From positions 806,001 to 870,000 of the forward strand of contig MCFL01000001.1 in assembly GCA_002102555.1 (NCBI GenBank): a stretch of DNA of 64,000 nt, in the 5' to 3' direction. Under the pieces are notes generated by a model. It saw nothing but the letters and a program-made list of their open reading frames with translations, was not told the DNA's origin and searched no databases. The position numbers and the translations under genes were made by a program. The stretch is from Catenaria anguillulae PL171. Taxonomy: Eukaryota > Blastocladiomycota > Blastocladiomycetes > Blastocladiales > Catenariaceae. This document shows positions 21,223 through 32,729 of this stretch, in pieces (position 1 is the first letter of the stretch; each line of letters opens with the position of its first letter).

Positions 21223-22772
21223 TCAAACAACTGCTGATGTGGGCATGGACGCCGCACTCGCGGTGGCCGACTCGCCCGCCAACAAGCACGCAGCCGAATC
21301 CACACTGCTCAACCCGGCCTTGGCACTTCCGACGATAACGCGCTGTTGCTGTTGTCGCTCGACAAACTCCCGAATCAGCTCATCGACCTTTTCCAAGCCC
21401 AGCGTGCCTTCGCAATCGGCGCGCTCCTTGACCACCCTTGTGATCTCCTTGCATCCCGCCTCATCCACAACACTTGCCAACCCAAGCATGTCGACCCTGG
21501 CCTTGATGGCGTTCCACCCAGTCAACCGATGCCCGATGGCAACCGTCCTCGTGACCCCGAAATCCTCGGGATTGAGCACCTCGTACGTTGCCGGATTGTT
21601 CAACACGGCCTTTGAATGAATGCCGGCCTTGTGCACAAAACTTGCGGATCCCGTGACGTAATTGTTGAACGGCACCTGAATGCCAACGGCCTTGGCCACA
21701 AGCGCCTCGAGCGCGCCGAGTTGCCGCAACTGATACTTGCCCGTGACATAGTCGCGCGCCGCCGTGTACACCCTGGCCAACAATCCACCCAGCGGCGTGA
21801 TTCCATTGCGCTCGCCAATGCCCAGCACACAGGTATCAATGTGGGTTGCGCCGGCCTCGAGCGCCGCATACGCATTGGCAATGGCACATCCCGTGTCATC
21901 GTGAAAGTGCGTTTCAATGTCACACGAGACAATGCCGCGCAGCGTGCGCACCAGGTCGTACACTTGGCGTGGGTCCGCACACCCGACCGTGTCTGCAATG
22001 CCCACACGGTTCACACCCAGACGGTCAACGTGCCGGTACAGTGACATGAGGTCTACCAGGTCCGACCGGAACGAGTCCTCGGACGAGAAGCGCACCTCGA
22101 GCCCGCGCGATTGGATGTATTGGATTACTTGGGTGGCTTGGTCCAGAATGGCCGCCATGGACTTGCCGTGCGAGTAGGTCCGCAGCAAGTGTGACGTGCC
22201 AATGACAACGCTGAGTCCGTCGACGCCTGCAGTTGCAAAGTGCGCGTCAGTTGGTCAGAGACCATCAATCACAAAGACACATTTAGGAAGGACAACGCAC
22301 CAGTGTCGGCAGCAATTCGTGCGTCATCGATGTGACACCGAATGTGGGCCAGCACCTTGGCCCGGAGGCCCAGCCGGCAAATGGCCTCGCAATCCGATCG
22401 TGACTGTTCCGAGGCGGCGGGCGACGTGACCTCAATGTAATCCACTCCAAAGTCGTCCAAGGCGCGGGCAATCGCAAGCTTGGTTTGCGTGTCAAAGTGT
22501 GCGGTGGCGAATTGCTCACCCTCTGGAAATGGCAAAAGCAAAAAATGAGCGAGTATCAAGAAAAGAGGCAGGGCACGAGGTTAAGGCGTGCTGGGAGAGT
22601 GCGGAGAGACGCACGTACCACGAAGGGTCGAGTCGATGATTGCGAAATTGGACACGCGAGAAAAGGAATCGGTGGGTCGTACGAGGACCGTTGGCATGTG
22701 CGCCGTGGCGAGGCTGGCGGTCGGGATGGCGGGGCGAGTAGGCGAGGTCATTGTGGTAGCGGGTGGACTCAT
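21223..22772 (-). CDS. LYS20: Homocitrate synthase (lysine biosynthesis)
   Basis: The enzyme condenses acetyl-CoA with 2-oxoglutarate, the first committed step of the fungal alpha-aminoadipate lysine pathway. Exons 22772-22619, 22522-22301 and 22226-21223 join in phase 1 to give 459 residues. Splicing of exons 1 and 2 rebuilds the DRE-TIM signature [17 protein letters not shown]. Further motifs are [27 protein letters not shown], the metal-binding [16 protein letters not shown], and [29 protein letters not shown] follows in the subdomain region. Length fits yeast Lys20/Lys21, which are mitochondrial or nuclear and inhibited by lysine. There is no strong presequence (the N-terminus is Met/Pro/Thr/Ala-rich). 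Paralog number cannot be judged from the window. Confidence 0.95.
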
Positions 22773-24103
22773 CTTGGTGGAAATGGAAGCGGGAGTGGAA
22801 GCGTGGAGGAGGATGGGATGTGGGAACGATGCTTTGGGCGAGTGGCTTGGTACAGGGTTGGTTGATTGACGGGAGCCGGAGCAGGCGGCGGGAATGTGCT
22901 GGGTATTTGTATCGGGGTGGTTGAGTGACCGTAGCCCTACCCGCAGCTGTGTTGTGCGTGGATAGGAGGGTCTCTTGTTACATTTTCTGTATGCTCTGGA
23001 GTCATGATCAGGGCGGCATGCTGATGATCCATCTCTTGTGCTGCGACAAGCCAATGGAGAACGCGCGATGGATCTTTTTTCCTCTTCATGTTCATTTTCA
23101 TTTTCAAGCAGCACTTTCAGATCCAAATTGATGCTGCGTTGCCTCTCGGTTTGGGAACAGAGCTGAGTGAAGGAAATGAGTGTGCAGAAAAAGCTGTTTT
23201 TGTCCTTTCTCAGCGCTGCTTATGCGTCAGGCATCGATAAAAATTATCATGCATGCACTCATTGAGAGATATCGCTGTGCAACCAAACGTTTTTACGCCC
23301 ACGCTCACCCCGGCCGCCGTCGAGCGAACATTTGCAAACGCGAGCATGGGTCCTTTTTCTCGAGGTGCCACCGGCAGCTTGCAACCACAGTATTGCAACA
23401 TCTTTTCTTGACCTATTGGCTGCTTGCCTTGTGCTGCCGCATGTCCTAGCCCTTAACTGTCCGCCAGCGTTTGGTCAATTGCATTTCGTGCTCCCATCCA
23501 GGGTCCGTCCATGAAGCGAAACTGATGGGAAATGGAGATGATTCACACGTGGCGCGAAGGCCTGATCATCCATCAGTCCCTAGTAGCGATCAACCGTCTT
23601 GACTCCACTTTTCATCGCACTCGTCGTCGCGGTCAACAGTATCCATCAACTCAATCGTGGAATGCGCATCGATCCAAAACTGTAAGTGAAAGGGACATGA
23701 GGCAAACATCAAGCCAACCAAGAGAGCAGCCATAAGTGGAGGTCGATAGTGAGCGCCGTGGGCAGGCTCAATCGGCTCTGGCGCTGGTGTCGCTGTACTC
23801 TCTGGCCACTGGATCCAAACAATGAGTAAGTGAGTGACACACAACTGGCCCAGACGTACGTGTACAACCTTTAATGACGGCGGCGATGCTACTCGCCCGT
23901 CCTACCGATCCGACTCAACCGGAACTTCCAATGCCGAGGATGAGGCTGAGGCGCGTGGGCCAAGTTGGCATCAGTACACAAGGGATCACCGTTCAGGTGC
24001 ATGTCCAAGAGGCATAATCAGGGTGTGTACAATACATTGAATCAGTACTAAAGTGAGCGCTAGTTGACAAATGTACATTCACGACAAGCGGTCAGATCCA
24101 AGC
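22773..24103. other. Long intergenic region, nothing recognised
   Basis: This 1.33-kb gap lies between the LYS20 start and the NAF1 stop. It should hold the LYS20 promoter. Open frames are short and lack protein-like composition, and no tRNA or repeat is recognised. Confidence 0.45.
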
Positions 24104-26182
24104 TCACATCTTCCAAATCGACCCAGGACCTCCTTGTCCCTGCAACTGTGGTGGCTGCTGCGGCTGCTGCTGTGCTGGCGGCGGCGGCGGCGGTGCTTGA
24201 ACCCCTTGCTGCTGCGGCTGCTGCTGTTGACCAACCAGCGATCCAAACGCACCCGCACCGCCCGCAACACTCGCAAGCAACGCAGACAAATCAGGCACTC
24301 CAGCCGCGCCAGCTGCGTTCGCCACATTGGGCGTGGATCCGAGCCCGACAAGTTGTGCCACGAGTTGCGATTGCACGGCTTGCATGGCTTGCATGGTTTG
24401 CAGCAGTTGGACGAGGTTTGGGTCTGTTGCGCCTGATGCCGCGGCAACGGCCGGCGCGGGCACGGGCGCAGCTTGCTGGATCGCCGCTGGCACTGCAGGT
24501 GGTGTTGGCGAGGCAATGCTCGGGGGTGCGGGTGCGCTGACCGATGACCAAATCGACGGTGCGGGTCGCTGCGACTGCGGCTGCGGCTGCTGGGGAGGCG
24601 GCTGAGGCATCTCACGCGGCCGAGGCGGAAGCCCGGCGATTGCACGCGCAGGGGCGCCGCCCGTGAATGATGCGAGCTGAGCGAATCCTGCAGCTGGCGG
24701 CGCGGGCCCGCCCACGGGCGGAGGCACACGGCCCAGGTGAGACACGGGCGCCGTGTTGGTGAAGAGCGATTGCGCGTTGACGGGTGGGCCAACAAGTTTG
24801 GGTGGCGGACGCTCGTGTTTGATGACGGGTGCGGGTGGCGATCGCGGTGCCATTGAAGAAGTGGAAGGGGAGGAGTTTGAATGGTGTTGTTGGCGGTTGT
24901 GCTGTTGGTGATGGGATTGCGTATGGCGGGGTTGTTGATGGTGCGGCTGCTGAGGTTGCTGCTGATGACGTGGAGGTTGTGATTGGAACTCATGCTTGAC
25001 GGCAGGTGCAGGAGCACTTGGTGCTGCACTTGACGAGGGCGTAGACGACGTGTAGCGCGAAAACAAGTCATCAATCGACGGTCCCGCTTGCTGAGGCGGC
25101 CGCGGCGCCGTGGCCGGCACATGGACCTGTTGACGCATAATCGGCGGATGCCTCCCACCGCGACCACGGCCCACACCCGAAACGTCATAACCGTAATCAA
25201 ACGTCTCGCCGTCATCATTGTTGTATGCGAGGTGGTGTTGGCCGCGAGCGCGTTTCCTAGGCGACGCCATGTCATTGTTTTCGTACTGGGCAATGTTGCG
25301 ACCCGACTTGGCCGCCTTGACCTGCTTTTTCCACCTGGCCTCCTCTTCGTCATCCGAAAACTCCATCTCCTTATCGCCCACCTCCTCGTCAAACGCATTA
25401 CTGGCGTCACACCCACGCATCTGGCGCAGCTGGTCCGTCAATGCCCACACGGACAAATCAGGCACATAGTACACCGTCTTGCCCTTGACAACCCTCTCCT
25501 TGTTAATCTGCGCAGGCGACGCAAAGCGCACGCTGAACATGGGTTTTGCAACGGGGCCGAACGTCTCGAAAAGCCGTCCGAGTACAGTCCGGTCGTCAAA
25601 CACGAGCACGGTGCCGTCATCGAGGACGCGCTGGTCGCCCGGCTGCGACGACAAGATGATAACTTGGTCTTGAACAATCATATGGACGTGGCCCGCAACC
25701 TCGAGCGGCATGTCGGGTGTGATGACCACATTGTCGACGGGGGCAATCTCGGGGGTTGCGATCTCGTTGGCGGTGCGGAGCACTTCTCCGGGTTTGCTTG
25801 AAGGGTCGGCTTCGTCATCATCCGCGTCTGGGTCCATGCCGGAAATGGCGCGGAGAAAGTCGTCGTCGTCTTCGTCGTCGTTGTCTTCGTCTTCATCGCT
25901 ATCGTCTTCCGAGGATGTGCCATCGTCAGAATCCGAGTTGCCGACGTCGTCGCTTGAGGAGGCGTCCGAGGCAGAAGACGACGGGGACGATATCGCGGCA
26001 GATACAGGAGCAGGTTCCGGGGAACTTGCGTCCGTGCTCGATGCTTGCGCGGGAGGAGCAGCATCGTCTAGGTCCATGTCGAGGTCCAGGTCGATTTGGA
26101 TTTCGCCCTCTTGGATGGCTGGCGCGGCGGCGGGCGTGGCGGCGAGTGGTTGGGCCGGTTGATGATGGGAATCAGTGTCCAT
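24104..26182 (-). CDS. NAF1: H/ACA RNP assembly factor NAF1
   Basis: NAF1 occupies the GAR1 position during H/ACA snoRNP and telomerase RNP assembly. One exon encodes 692 residues from the ATG at 26180-26182 (MDTDSHHQPA); an in-frame ATG 29 codons upstream is less likely. An acidic Ser/Asp/Glu N-terminus (about 50-120) precedes the Gar1/Naf1 core (about 150-250) with NVVITPDMPLEVAGHVHMI, QDQVIILSSQPG, VLDDGTVLVFDDRTVLGRLF, ETFGPVAKPMFSVRF and GKTVYYVPD, all family hallmarks. The C-terminal half is Pro/Gln/Ala-rich low complexity, as in yeast and human NAF1. The gene is probably nuclear. The frame is intact. Confidence 0.92.
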   Translation of the reverse strand: MDTDSHHQPAQPLAATPAAAPAIQEGEIQIDLDLDMDLDDAAPPAQASSTDASSPEPAPVSAAISSPSSSASDASSSDDVGNSDSDDGTSSEDDSDEDEDNDDEDDDDFLRAISGMDPDADDDEADPSSKPGEVLRTANEIATPEIAPVDNVVITPDMPLEVAGHVHMIVQDQVIILSSQPGDQRVLDDGTVLVFDDRTVLGRLFETFGPVAKPMFSVRFASPAQINKERVVKGKTVYYVPDLSVWALTDQLRQMRGCDASNAFDEEVGDKEMEFSDDEEEARWKKQVKAAKSGRNIAQYENNDMASPRKRARGQHHLAYNNDDGETFDYGYDVSGVGRGRGGRHPPIMRQQVHVPATAPRPPQQAGPSIDDLFSRYTSSTPSSSAAPSAPAPAVKHEFQSQPPRHQQQPQQPHHQQPRHTQSHHQQHNRQQHHSNSSPSTSSMAPRSPPAPVIKHERPPPKLVGPPVNAQSLFTNTAPVSHLGRVPPPVGGPAPPAAGFAQLASFTGGAPARAIAGLPPRPREMPQPPPQQPQPQSQRPAPSIWSSVSAPAPPSIASPTPPAVPAAIQQAAPVPAPAVAAASGATDPNLVQLLQTMQAMQAVQSQLVAQLVGLGSTPNVANAAGAAGVPDLSALLASVAGGAGAFGSLVGQQQQPQQQGVQAPPPPPPAQQQPQQPPQLQGQGGPGSIWKM

Positions 26183-26557
26183 GGTTGCGGAATTCAATGT
26201 TGCATGTTTGTATGAGCGCAAGGAACAGCTGGTCGTCCAGCGCAGCGATATGTCTCCAACTTGGCTCAAAGTGAAGACGCGTCAAGACAAGCCCCAGTGT
26301 ATTGTCAAGTAAGGTGAGAGCACGTGACCCCATGCCATGGACAGATCCCGTCTCGCGCCCTTCCTTCAGGCTCGGCCTCGCCTCCGCAAACATGCACCCA
26401 ATTAATTGCAATTGCAACCTATGCAAACAGATACCAATTAAGGCAGACTAGTCGCACTCTTTCCACGCGCTTGCCCCGTGTTGCCTTTATCTGCCCTCCA
26501 GGCTTGCGTCCATAGACCCACACAACCCACGCAGGCCACACGACTCTTTCCCACAGG
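26183..26557. promoter_or_regulatory. Divergent promoter NAF1 / acid phosphatase
   Basis: A 375-bp gap between divergent genes includes an AATTAATTGCAATTGC stretch near 26399-26414. No defined site is recognised. Confidence 0.4.
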
Positions 26558-28403
26558 ATGGATCGCTGCCCTCTCTTACCCGTGTCGGCGGCCGCCACCG
26601 CAAAAACGGCGCCTGGCGGTCCCGTATCGATTCCAGCAGAGAAGGCTCACTGCCGCCGTTCCCGTTCCCGCTCCCGCACATCCTGGGCTATCACACTCGG
26701 GCTTTCGGGGGCTGCCATTTTCCTGCTCTACTTGTCACGGGCGCCGACTGTTTCACCACCCACGGATTTGCAGACAGCTCAGTATTCCAACAACACGGAC
26801 CATGACCGCCTTTTCCAATCCATCATGGCTCGCATGCGCCACGCAACTCATCTCTCCGCCAGCTACTGCAAATCCTCTGTTCCTACTCGCTCAACTTACT
26901 CGCCGCCGAGTTCACTTCTCAAGTCGACGCACCGTCTCAAGCTCAAGAAAGTCCTTGTCTTTGCTCGCCACGGCGACCGCTCCCCTCAAAATGTCCTGCG
27001 CGACGACATCCAGTCCAACGTTACTTGGACGTGCGACTCGGCAGAGTACACCTACATTCACGACTCGGCGGCGTCGTCATCACCATCATCATCATCCTCG
27101 TCCCATCGGCACCACGACCGCCCACTTGTTGCCAAGCGCGTCAACCACATCAACTCAAAAGCCGCCTGGCACCCGCGCATGTGGCAGGGCACGTGCGCAC
27201 AGAGCGAGCTGACTGCCCGCGGTCGCCACATGCATATTGAGTTTGGTCGGGCATTGAGGGACGTGTACATTGACCGGCTCGGACTCAAGCACGAAAAGGC
27301 CTTCTTGGCTGGGGTCAGGGTGCGCGCGACAGATGTTGGCAGGACGCTGAGGAGCGCACAGGCGGTTGTCGAGGGCATGTACCCCGGAGTCAAGGCCGAA
27401 AAGGATGCCTTCTCCGAGGGTGGCGAGCGAAAGGTGAATATCTACACCTTGCCCACCGAGTGCGTTTTCCTCCTGTCTGCATCCTCAATGACAATGGCGT
27501 CTGATTCTCTCCACGCGCAACAGAATCGACCCTCTCCACTCCAACAAGCTCGACACCCAATGCCCACGCCTCGCCCGTATCGGCTCCACCATCAAATCCC
27601 ACCCGCTCTGGAACACGTTCCTCCGCGAATCGCTTCACGTGCGCGCGCTCGTCACTGCCATCGCTCCGCTCAAGTCTCCCCCGAGCCTTCTCCTGGATGC
27701 CCAACAGGACGCTGCAGGTAAAAAGGGAGTCCCAAGTGTCACGGAAAACCTCATGTGCCGCACATGCTGGTCCAAGCCCATGCCATGCATGTCTGGTACG
27801 GAAGTGAAAGCACGTTTTGTGGCACATGTGGTTGAGGAGCAACGGTACACTGTCGCGCAAGCCGAGCAGGTTGCGGTGCGTGTGCTGGCGCCGATGATGC
27901 TGTCGGCGGCAGCAGGCAAGGACGAGGACCAAATCTGCCTGGACGCGGCAACCATCGAGTCTCTCGCGCAATTCAAGGCGTTTGATTTCTACATGCGCAA
28001 CAATTGGTTCCCAAACCGGTTTGCCCGCGACCAAATTCGGCTCGAGCTCGGCCCGCTGCTGCGCGAAACGCTCAGCGTGTTGACATCGCCCTTGTCGCCC
28101 AAACTCAGTCTGTTCCTCACTCATGACGGGACATTGTCTGGCTTGCTCGGTGCACTGCGTGTTGCTCCCGAGCATCATTCTTGGCCGGCGTATCGGTCGA
28201 ATGTGGTTGTTGAGGTGTGGGAATCCAAGGCTGGAAGCGAGGTGGTGCGAGTGTTGAGGGATGGGGAGCCCGTTCGGCTTGACGACGAGCTGAGTCCACC
28301 TTGTGCGTTGGGAGATGGGTCGTGCCCATTGCAGACGTTTATTCAGGATTTGAGGGACAGGTCAGTTGAGGATTGGGAGGGGGCATGTTTGGAGGAGGAG
28401 TAG
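26558..28403 (+). CDS. Membrane-anchored histidine acid phosphatase
   Basis: Exons 26558-27459 and 27524-28403 join in phase 2 and give 593 residues. An Arg/Ser-rich cytosolic N-terminus leads into one hydrophobic span (residues about 43-60, WAITLGLSGAAIFLLYL), so it looks like a type II Golgi/ER protein and not a secreted phytase. The catalytic motif RHGDRSP is at residues 137-143 and the C-terminal proton-donor motif HDGTLSG lies about 100 residues before the end. The sequence between carries HPRMWQGTCAQSELTARG, which resembles the ACPL2/PXYLP1 branch (2-phosphoxylose phosphatase in animals). That substrate is unproven in a fungus. A CxxC pair (MCRTCWSKPMPC) sits in exon 2. Confidence 0.82.
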
Positions 28404-28899
28404 CGACATGGTGGTGGGCCTGTTTCCCAACTTGACTTGTTGACCTCTTTGTACATTCTTTTTCTTCTTCTCCATGCGTGAGTCTCTCAACTGCCACCTT
28501 CTCTGTCCATCTTTGTCCATTTCCCGCTTCTTGCTCTCACTTCTTGGCGGTTCACTTTCCCATTAACTTTCTGCCCACGAGCTCTTGCACATATTCCCTT
28601 CTTGTCCATTGATTCGCCTGCCTTTTTTTTTCTCTTCCTGTCTTCCTGGCTCTGTACCGTCCTCGCTGTTTGCCCTCTGTACATGATCATGCAACTTGAA
28701 TTCTGAGGTGGAGGTTGTTTGGATGGGTCGTTTCCAGTCGTCCGACATTTTGGATCGCCATTTGGTTCGTCGATCCTTGGCTCCACTCTGCCGGATGGAT
28801 CCTCCCGTCTCCGACATGGCAGGCAAATTGCAATTGCAAGGGCCGACAGCACAATGAATACTCAGCCCAAGTTGGACATCGAGGGCAGGACAAAACGCA
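28404..28899. other. Intergenic, pyrimidine-rich
   Basis: This gap between two plus-strand genes contains several T/C-rich runs (for example near 28459-28474 and 28622-28640) that could be part of the DPH1 promoter. No gene is seen. Confidence 0.45.
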
Positions 28900-30580
28900 A
28901 TGGACTCGTCTACCTCATTAACGTCCGCTTCCAGCGTCTCGGCTGCGGCCCCCACAAAGCCCGCTCCATCGGGACCCAAGAAGCGGTTCGTGGGCAGTTC
29001 CCGCAAGGTCGATGCCGTTGCCAAGAAGTCCGCGGCCGCCGCATCCAGCCTCGCAGAGCCGGCATCCATTGAAGAGTCTGGCGCCAGCCTCGTCCACCTC
29101 GGTCCGTCTCATCAACTGCCTTTCCCTCACACACTACACTTTGAGGCTCATCGCTGACATACGCTCTGACTCGTTCTTCCATCCAACAGGCGAATCCCAG
29201 TCTTCTGGTGCTGCAGCTAAAGTCAAACGCGGCGCCATCCCCGACTCGATTCTCAACGATCCCTTGCTCAACGCTGCCGTCTCGGCCTTGCCCGCAAACT
29301 ACAACTTTGAGATCCACAAGTCGATCCATCAAATCCGCGAGTTCAATGCCACTCGTGTTGCGCTGCAGCTTCCCGAGGGCTTGCAAATGTTTGCGTGCAT
29401 CATCTCGGATATTCTCGAGCAGTTTACGGGCGTTGATACTGTGATTATGGGCGATGTCACATACGGGGCGTGCTGCGTGGACGACTTTACGGCGCGGGCA
29501 CTTGGATGTGATTTCATGATTCATTATGGGCACTCATGCTTGAGTACGTGCACCTTTTTCTCTCTGTCGGGCCTGTTGCTGGATGCCGCTAAATACTTAA
29601 CTGCTGACGGACGGGGCTATTGTGTTGCAGTTCCCGTCGATGTGACCACCATCAGGACACTCTACGTGTTTGTCGACATTCAATTCGACATTGACCACTT
29701 CACTTCGATCCTCCTGGCCAACCTGACGCCTGGCTCGCACCTGGCCCTCGTTGCCACAATCCAATTTGTCGGCAGTCTCCACGTGGCCCGCCAAGAACTA
29801 GCGCAGCACTTCACCATCACCGTCCCGCAATCCAAACCGCTGTCACCGGGCGAAATCCTCGGGTGCACGTCGCCCAAACTCGCCGCCGACATTGATGCCA
29901 TTGTGTATTTGGGCGACGGCAAGTTCCACCTGGAATCCATCCTCATCCACAACCCGGGCGTGCCCGCCTACCGGTACGACCCGTACTCGTCGATTCTCAC
30001 GTCCGAACGGTACGACCACGCCGACATGCGCTCGGCACGGGCCGACGCCATGCAACTTGCACGCCGCGCAACCAAGTGGGGTTTGATTCTCGGCACATTG
30101 GGCCGCCAAGGGTCGCCCGACATTCTCAACTGGATTCGGACCATTCTCAGTCAGCGCGGCACGCCATTCATCACCGTATGCATGTCCGAGATCTTTCCCG
30201 CGCGCCTTGCCGAGTTTGCCGATGTCGAGTGCTGGGTCCAGGTGGCGTGCCCGCGCTTGTCAATCGATTGGGGACGCTTCTTTAAGCAGCCCTTGTTGAG
30301 TCCGTACGAGGCGGCCGTGGTGCTGGGCGAGGCAGCGTGGGGGGACGTGTATCCCATGGATTATTACGCGAGGGAGGACGCCGGGGGACCTTGGGGGGTC
30401 AATTGGCATCGCAAGCGGCCGGCCAGGGCGGGTGCGGGCAAGGGCAGGGTTGGGGCCGCAGCAAGGGCAAGAAAAGTGGAAGAGGGAGGGTGTTGCCGGG
30501 CGAGCACAGTGGCGGACACGGTGGCTGCAACTGCGGGTGGGTGCTGTCGGACTGGAGGAGAGGCGGGCAAGTGTGGATAG
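28900..30580 (+). CDS. DPH1: Diphthamide synthesis subunit DPH1
   Basis: DPH1-DPH2 is a radical-SAM-like [4Fe-4S] enzyme that moves 3-amino-3-carboxypropyl to a histidine of EF2. Exons 28900-29101, 29190-29543 and 29631-30580 give 501 residues. The family blocks are [58 protein letters not shown] joined by splicing to IPVD, and [11 protein letters not shown]. The three cluster-binding cysteines lie in GACC, GHSC and VACP. Intron 2 is 87 nt with no in-frame stop. After [11 protein letters not shown] the protein ends in a 50-residue Gly/Ala/Arg tail with two CC pairs, which is unusual for the family. Confidence 0.93.
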
Positions 30581-30707
30581 TGTTTTCGATGGTTTGTGGC
30601 ACTGTTAGATTCCGACATGTATTTGTATTTGGTATTGCACTTAGTTTCACGCCCACACCACACCAGAACCCAGCTCTTTCTCTTTTGGAATAGTCAAAGC
30701 TGGCCAT

Positions 30708-31770
30708 TCACGCAGCCAACTCACAGGCAACTTTCCTGTTTCCTTGCTCATCCACGGTTGTAACCCACACTCCTCTTTTCGCATCCCAAACCTTGACAAG
30801 CACATCGCTGGTCGAGGCAATTTGACCCCTCGACATGTCAAAGACCCCCTGCAAGTCGCGATCCACCTGCTCGGCACTGACATCCGACTCTGGAATGGCC
30901 GCCTCAATCGGCTGCGTCGTGCCTGTAAATTGGGCCTTTTCCACGCGCCATTTCCGTCCCGATGTCGGATCCCACGTGTACTTTGCCCCGCGCCGCAACG
31001 TGCCCGAAAACCCAGACAGCAACGGTTCCAAGGTGAGCGCGACCTTGTATGCATTGACCGCTCCCTCACCCTCGAGCGGCGCGTAATACGCAGCGGCCGC
31101 CGTCACGTTGTGGGCAGGTGCAAATGCCGCACGAACTTGCTTGGGTACGCGCACAAGGTCGGTCACCTTGACCACTTTGCCGTCACCTGCACGCGCACCC
31201 ACCACGTCAAATGCCCGCACGCACTTGTTGACGACCCACTTGCGGTCCTTGCCGTTGGCATTGGTGGCGCGGTTCACGTCCTCCATCAGGCACGTGCGCA
31301 CCGTGACGAGTGCGCCGCGCGCATTGGGTAGCCTGGACAGGCCCGTGAGCGCAGGCTCGATCTTGTAGAATTCCGGGACGCGGTCGGCTTGGCCGAAATC
31401 CAGCAGCTCGTAGTAGGCGTCGGTTGGCGGAGGGTGGATCGAGTACGGGCCGAGGACTTGGTGGGAAAATGTGCCAAAGTCGGAGCAGCACGAGGCCGTG
31501 GCGGTGCAGTTGGACAGGCAGGAACAGGGCGTGTCGAAGAAGGTGAGCGTTGCGGCGCAGGTTGCGGGAGGGGGTGGATCGGCGGTGGCATCTGGGGATT
31601 GTTGGTCAAGATCGCTCGGTCAGAAGATGGGTGGGAACGGTGTTGGCTTCACGTGGAAGCGTACTGTGAGCGCCGCGCAGAGCCGGTTGGGCTGCCAGTG
31701 GCAGTGCCATGGCGTGGGAGATTGAGATTGCAATGAGTGCAATCAGAAGCTGAGAGACAGTGTTCCTCAT
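30708..31770 (-). CDS. Secreted Cys-rich protein with somatomedin-B-like domain
   Basis: Exons 31770-31665 and 31591-30708 give 329 residues. Exon 1 encodes a clean signal peptide (SQLLIALIAISISHAMALP). The GTACGC donor and CCCCAG acceptor are required because the unspliced frame stops. Right after the junction comes a compact cysteine block spaced like a somatomedin B domain: ATC, then FFDTPCSCLSNC, then a short spacer and ASCCSDFGTF (compare C-x-C-x3-C-x5-C-C-x-D-Y/F). The remaining 250 residues are unrecognised and include NVTAAAAYYAPLEGEG and CVRAFDVV. SMB domains are known from extracellular animal proteins such as vitronectin and ENPPs. A fungal secreted protein with this block is uncommon to my knowledge. 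No enzyme motif is seen. Confidence 0.7.
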
Positions 31771-32729
31771 GGTGGCGGTTGTTTGATTGATGATTGAAGT
31801 TTCTGTGTCGCTTGAGCAGACAGCCTCGCCCTCTCCAGGTCTCGCGACCTCTTTATATGTACGGTAATGTGAACCTGCTCCCATTCACTTCCACGGGCGC
31901 ATGGGTGAGCGTACCTTCAACACGGCCCCATCCGTTGGAGATGTCCATGCATGCCTACTGTGCTGTGCTCCATCACAAAAGGTTGGGCGGCAGATGTTTA
32001 CGATCGCCACGGTTGCATACCTACAGACCTAGGCCACCCAATGGGATGCAGAGAATGAAGACGAATCCAATGTATGACCCGAGATGACTCAAGCTACTGG
32101 ACGGGTGAGGGGCATGCATTTTCGTCGTGGGCCCGTTGCATGGCCTTCACCGCCGCTGACCGCTGTCGGCCGAGGCCGAGACGCGTCCAACTTTGTTACA
32201 ACTGCGCACGTGCGGACAAGTACTCAGAAGTTGGTGAGGCAAATATTGGTAAAGCTCGAAAATACAGCCCAAGATTGGGAGGGCGAACGAACAAATTGAA
32301 CATGTATTACATTTCTGGTATTGGGTTTGTGTCACTTCATGTCACGTATTTACATCTTTATCCAAACTCCTGCTTCCCTCCTTGCAGTCCAGGCTCATGA
32401 AGCACATCCATCAGCCAGCAACACTGGCATTCCAAGTGCTTGAAACAGGAGATTGACGGAATCTTCGAAGTCGTCTATGTATTAGTCTTGGCCGAGCGAA
32501 AGTGAAGCCAACAGCACGAGTGGACAGAGTGAAAATCAGAGAAGAAGATCAATGATCCATCCCGAGAAGAAGCAGAAAAACAAAACAAGGGGAAAAGTGA
32601 GAGTGAGAGGAGAGAGGGAATCAATGATTGCAAAGGTGAGGATCAAGACCCTTGAAGGCAAGGAAGAAATGTACAATGGAGCGGCAAGCACGCTTGCCTC
32701 CGGCTCCCGGCCGACCGAAATGAGAAGGA
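31771..32729. other. Intergenic, nothing recognised
   Basis: This 959-bp gap between two minus-strand genes holds the promoter of the secreted protein gene and the 3' side of the GPCR gene. No coding frame or RNA gene is supported. Confidence 0.45.

Noticed and set aside
24079-25416. 445-codon minus-strand frame overlapping NAF1
   Set aside because: It is an alternate-frame shadow of the low-complexity NAF1 C-terminus with no family features.
27390-28178. 262-codon minus-strand frame
   Set aside because: It is antisense to exon 2 of the histidine acid phosphatase and has no recognisable motif.
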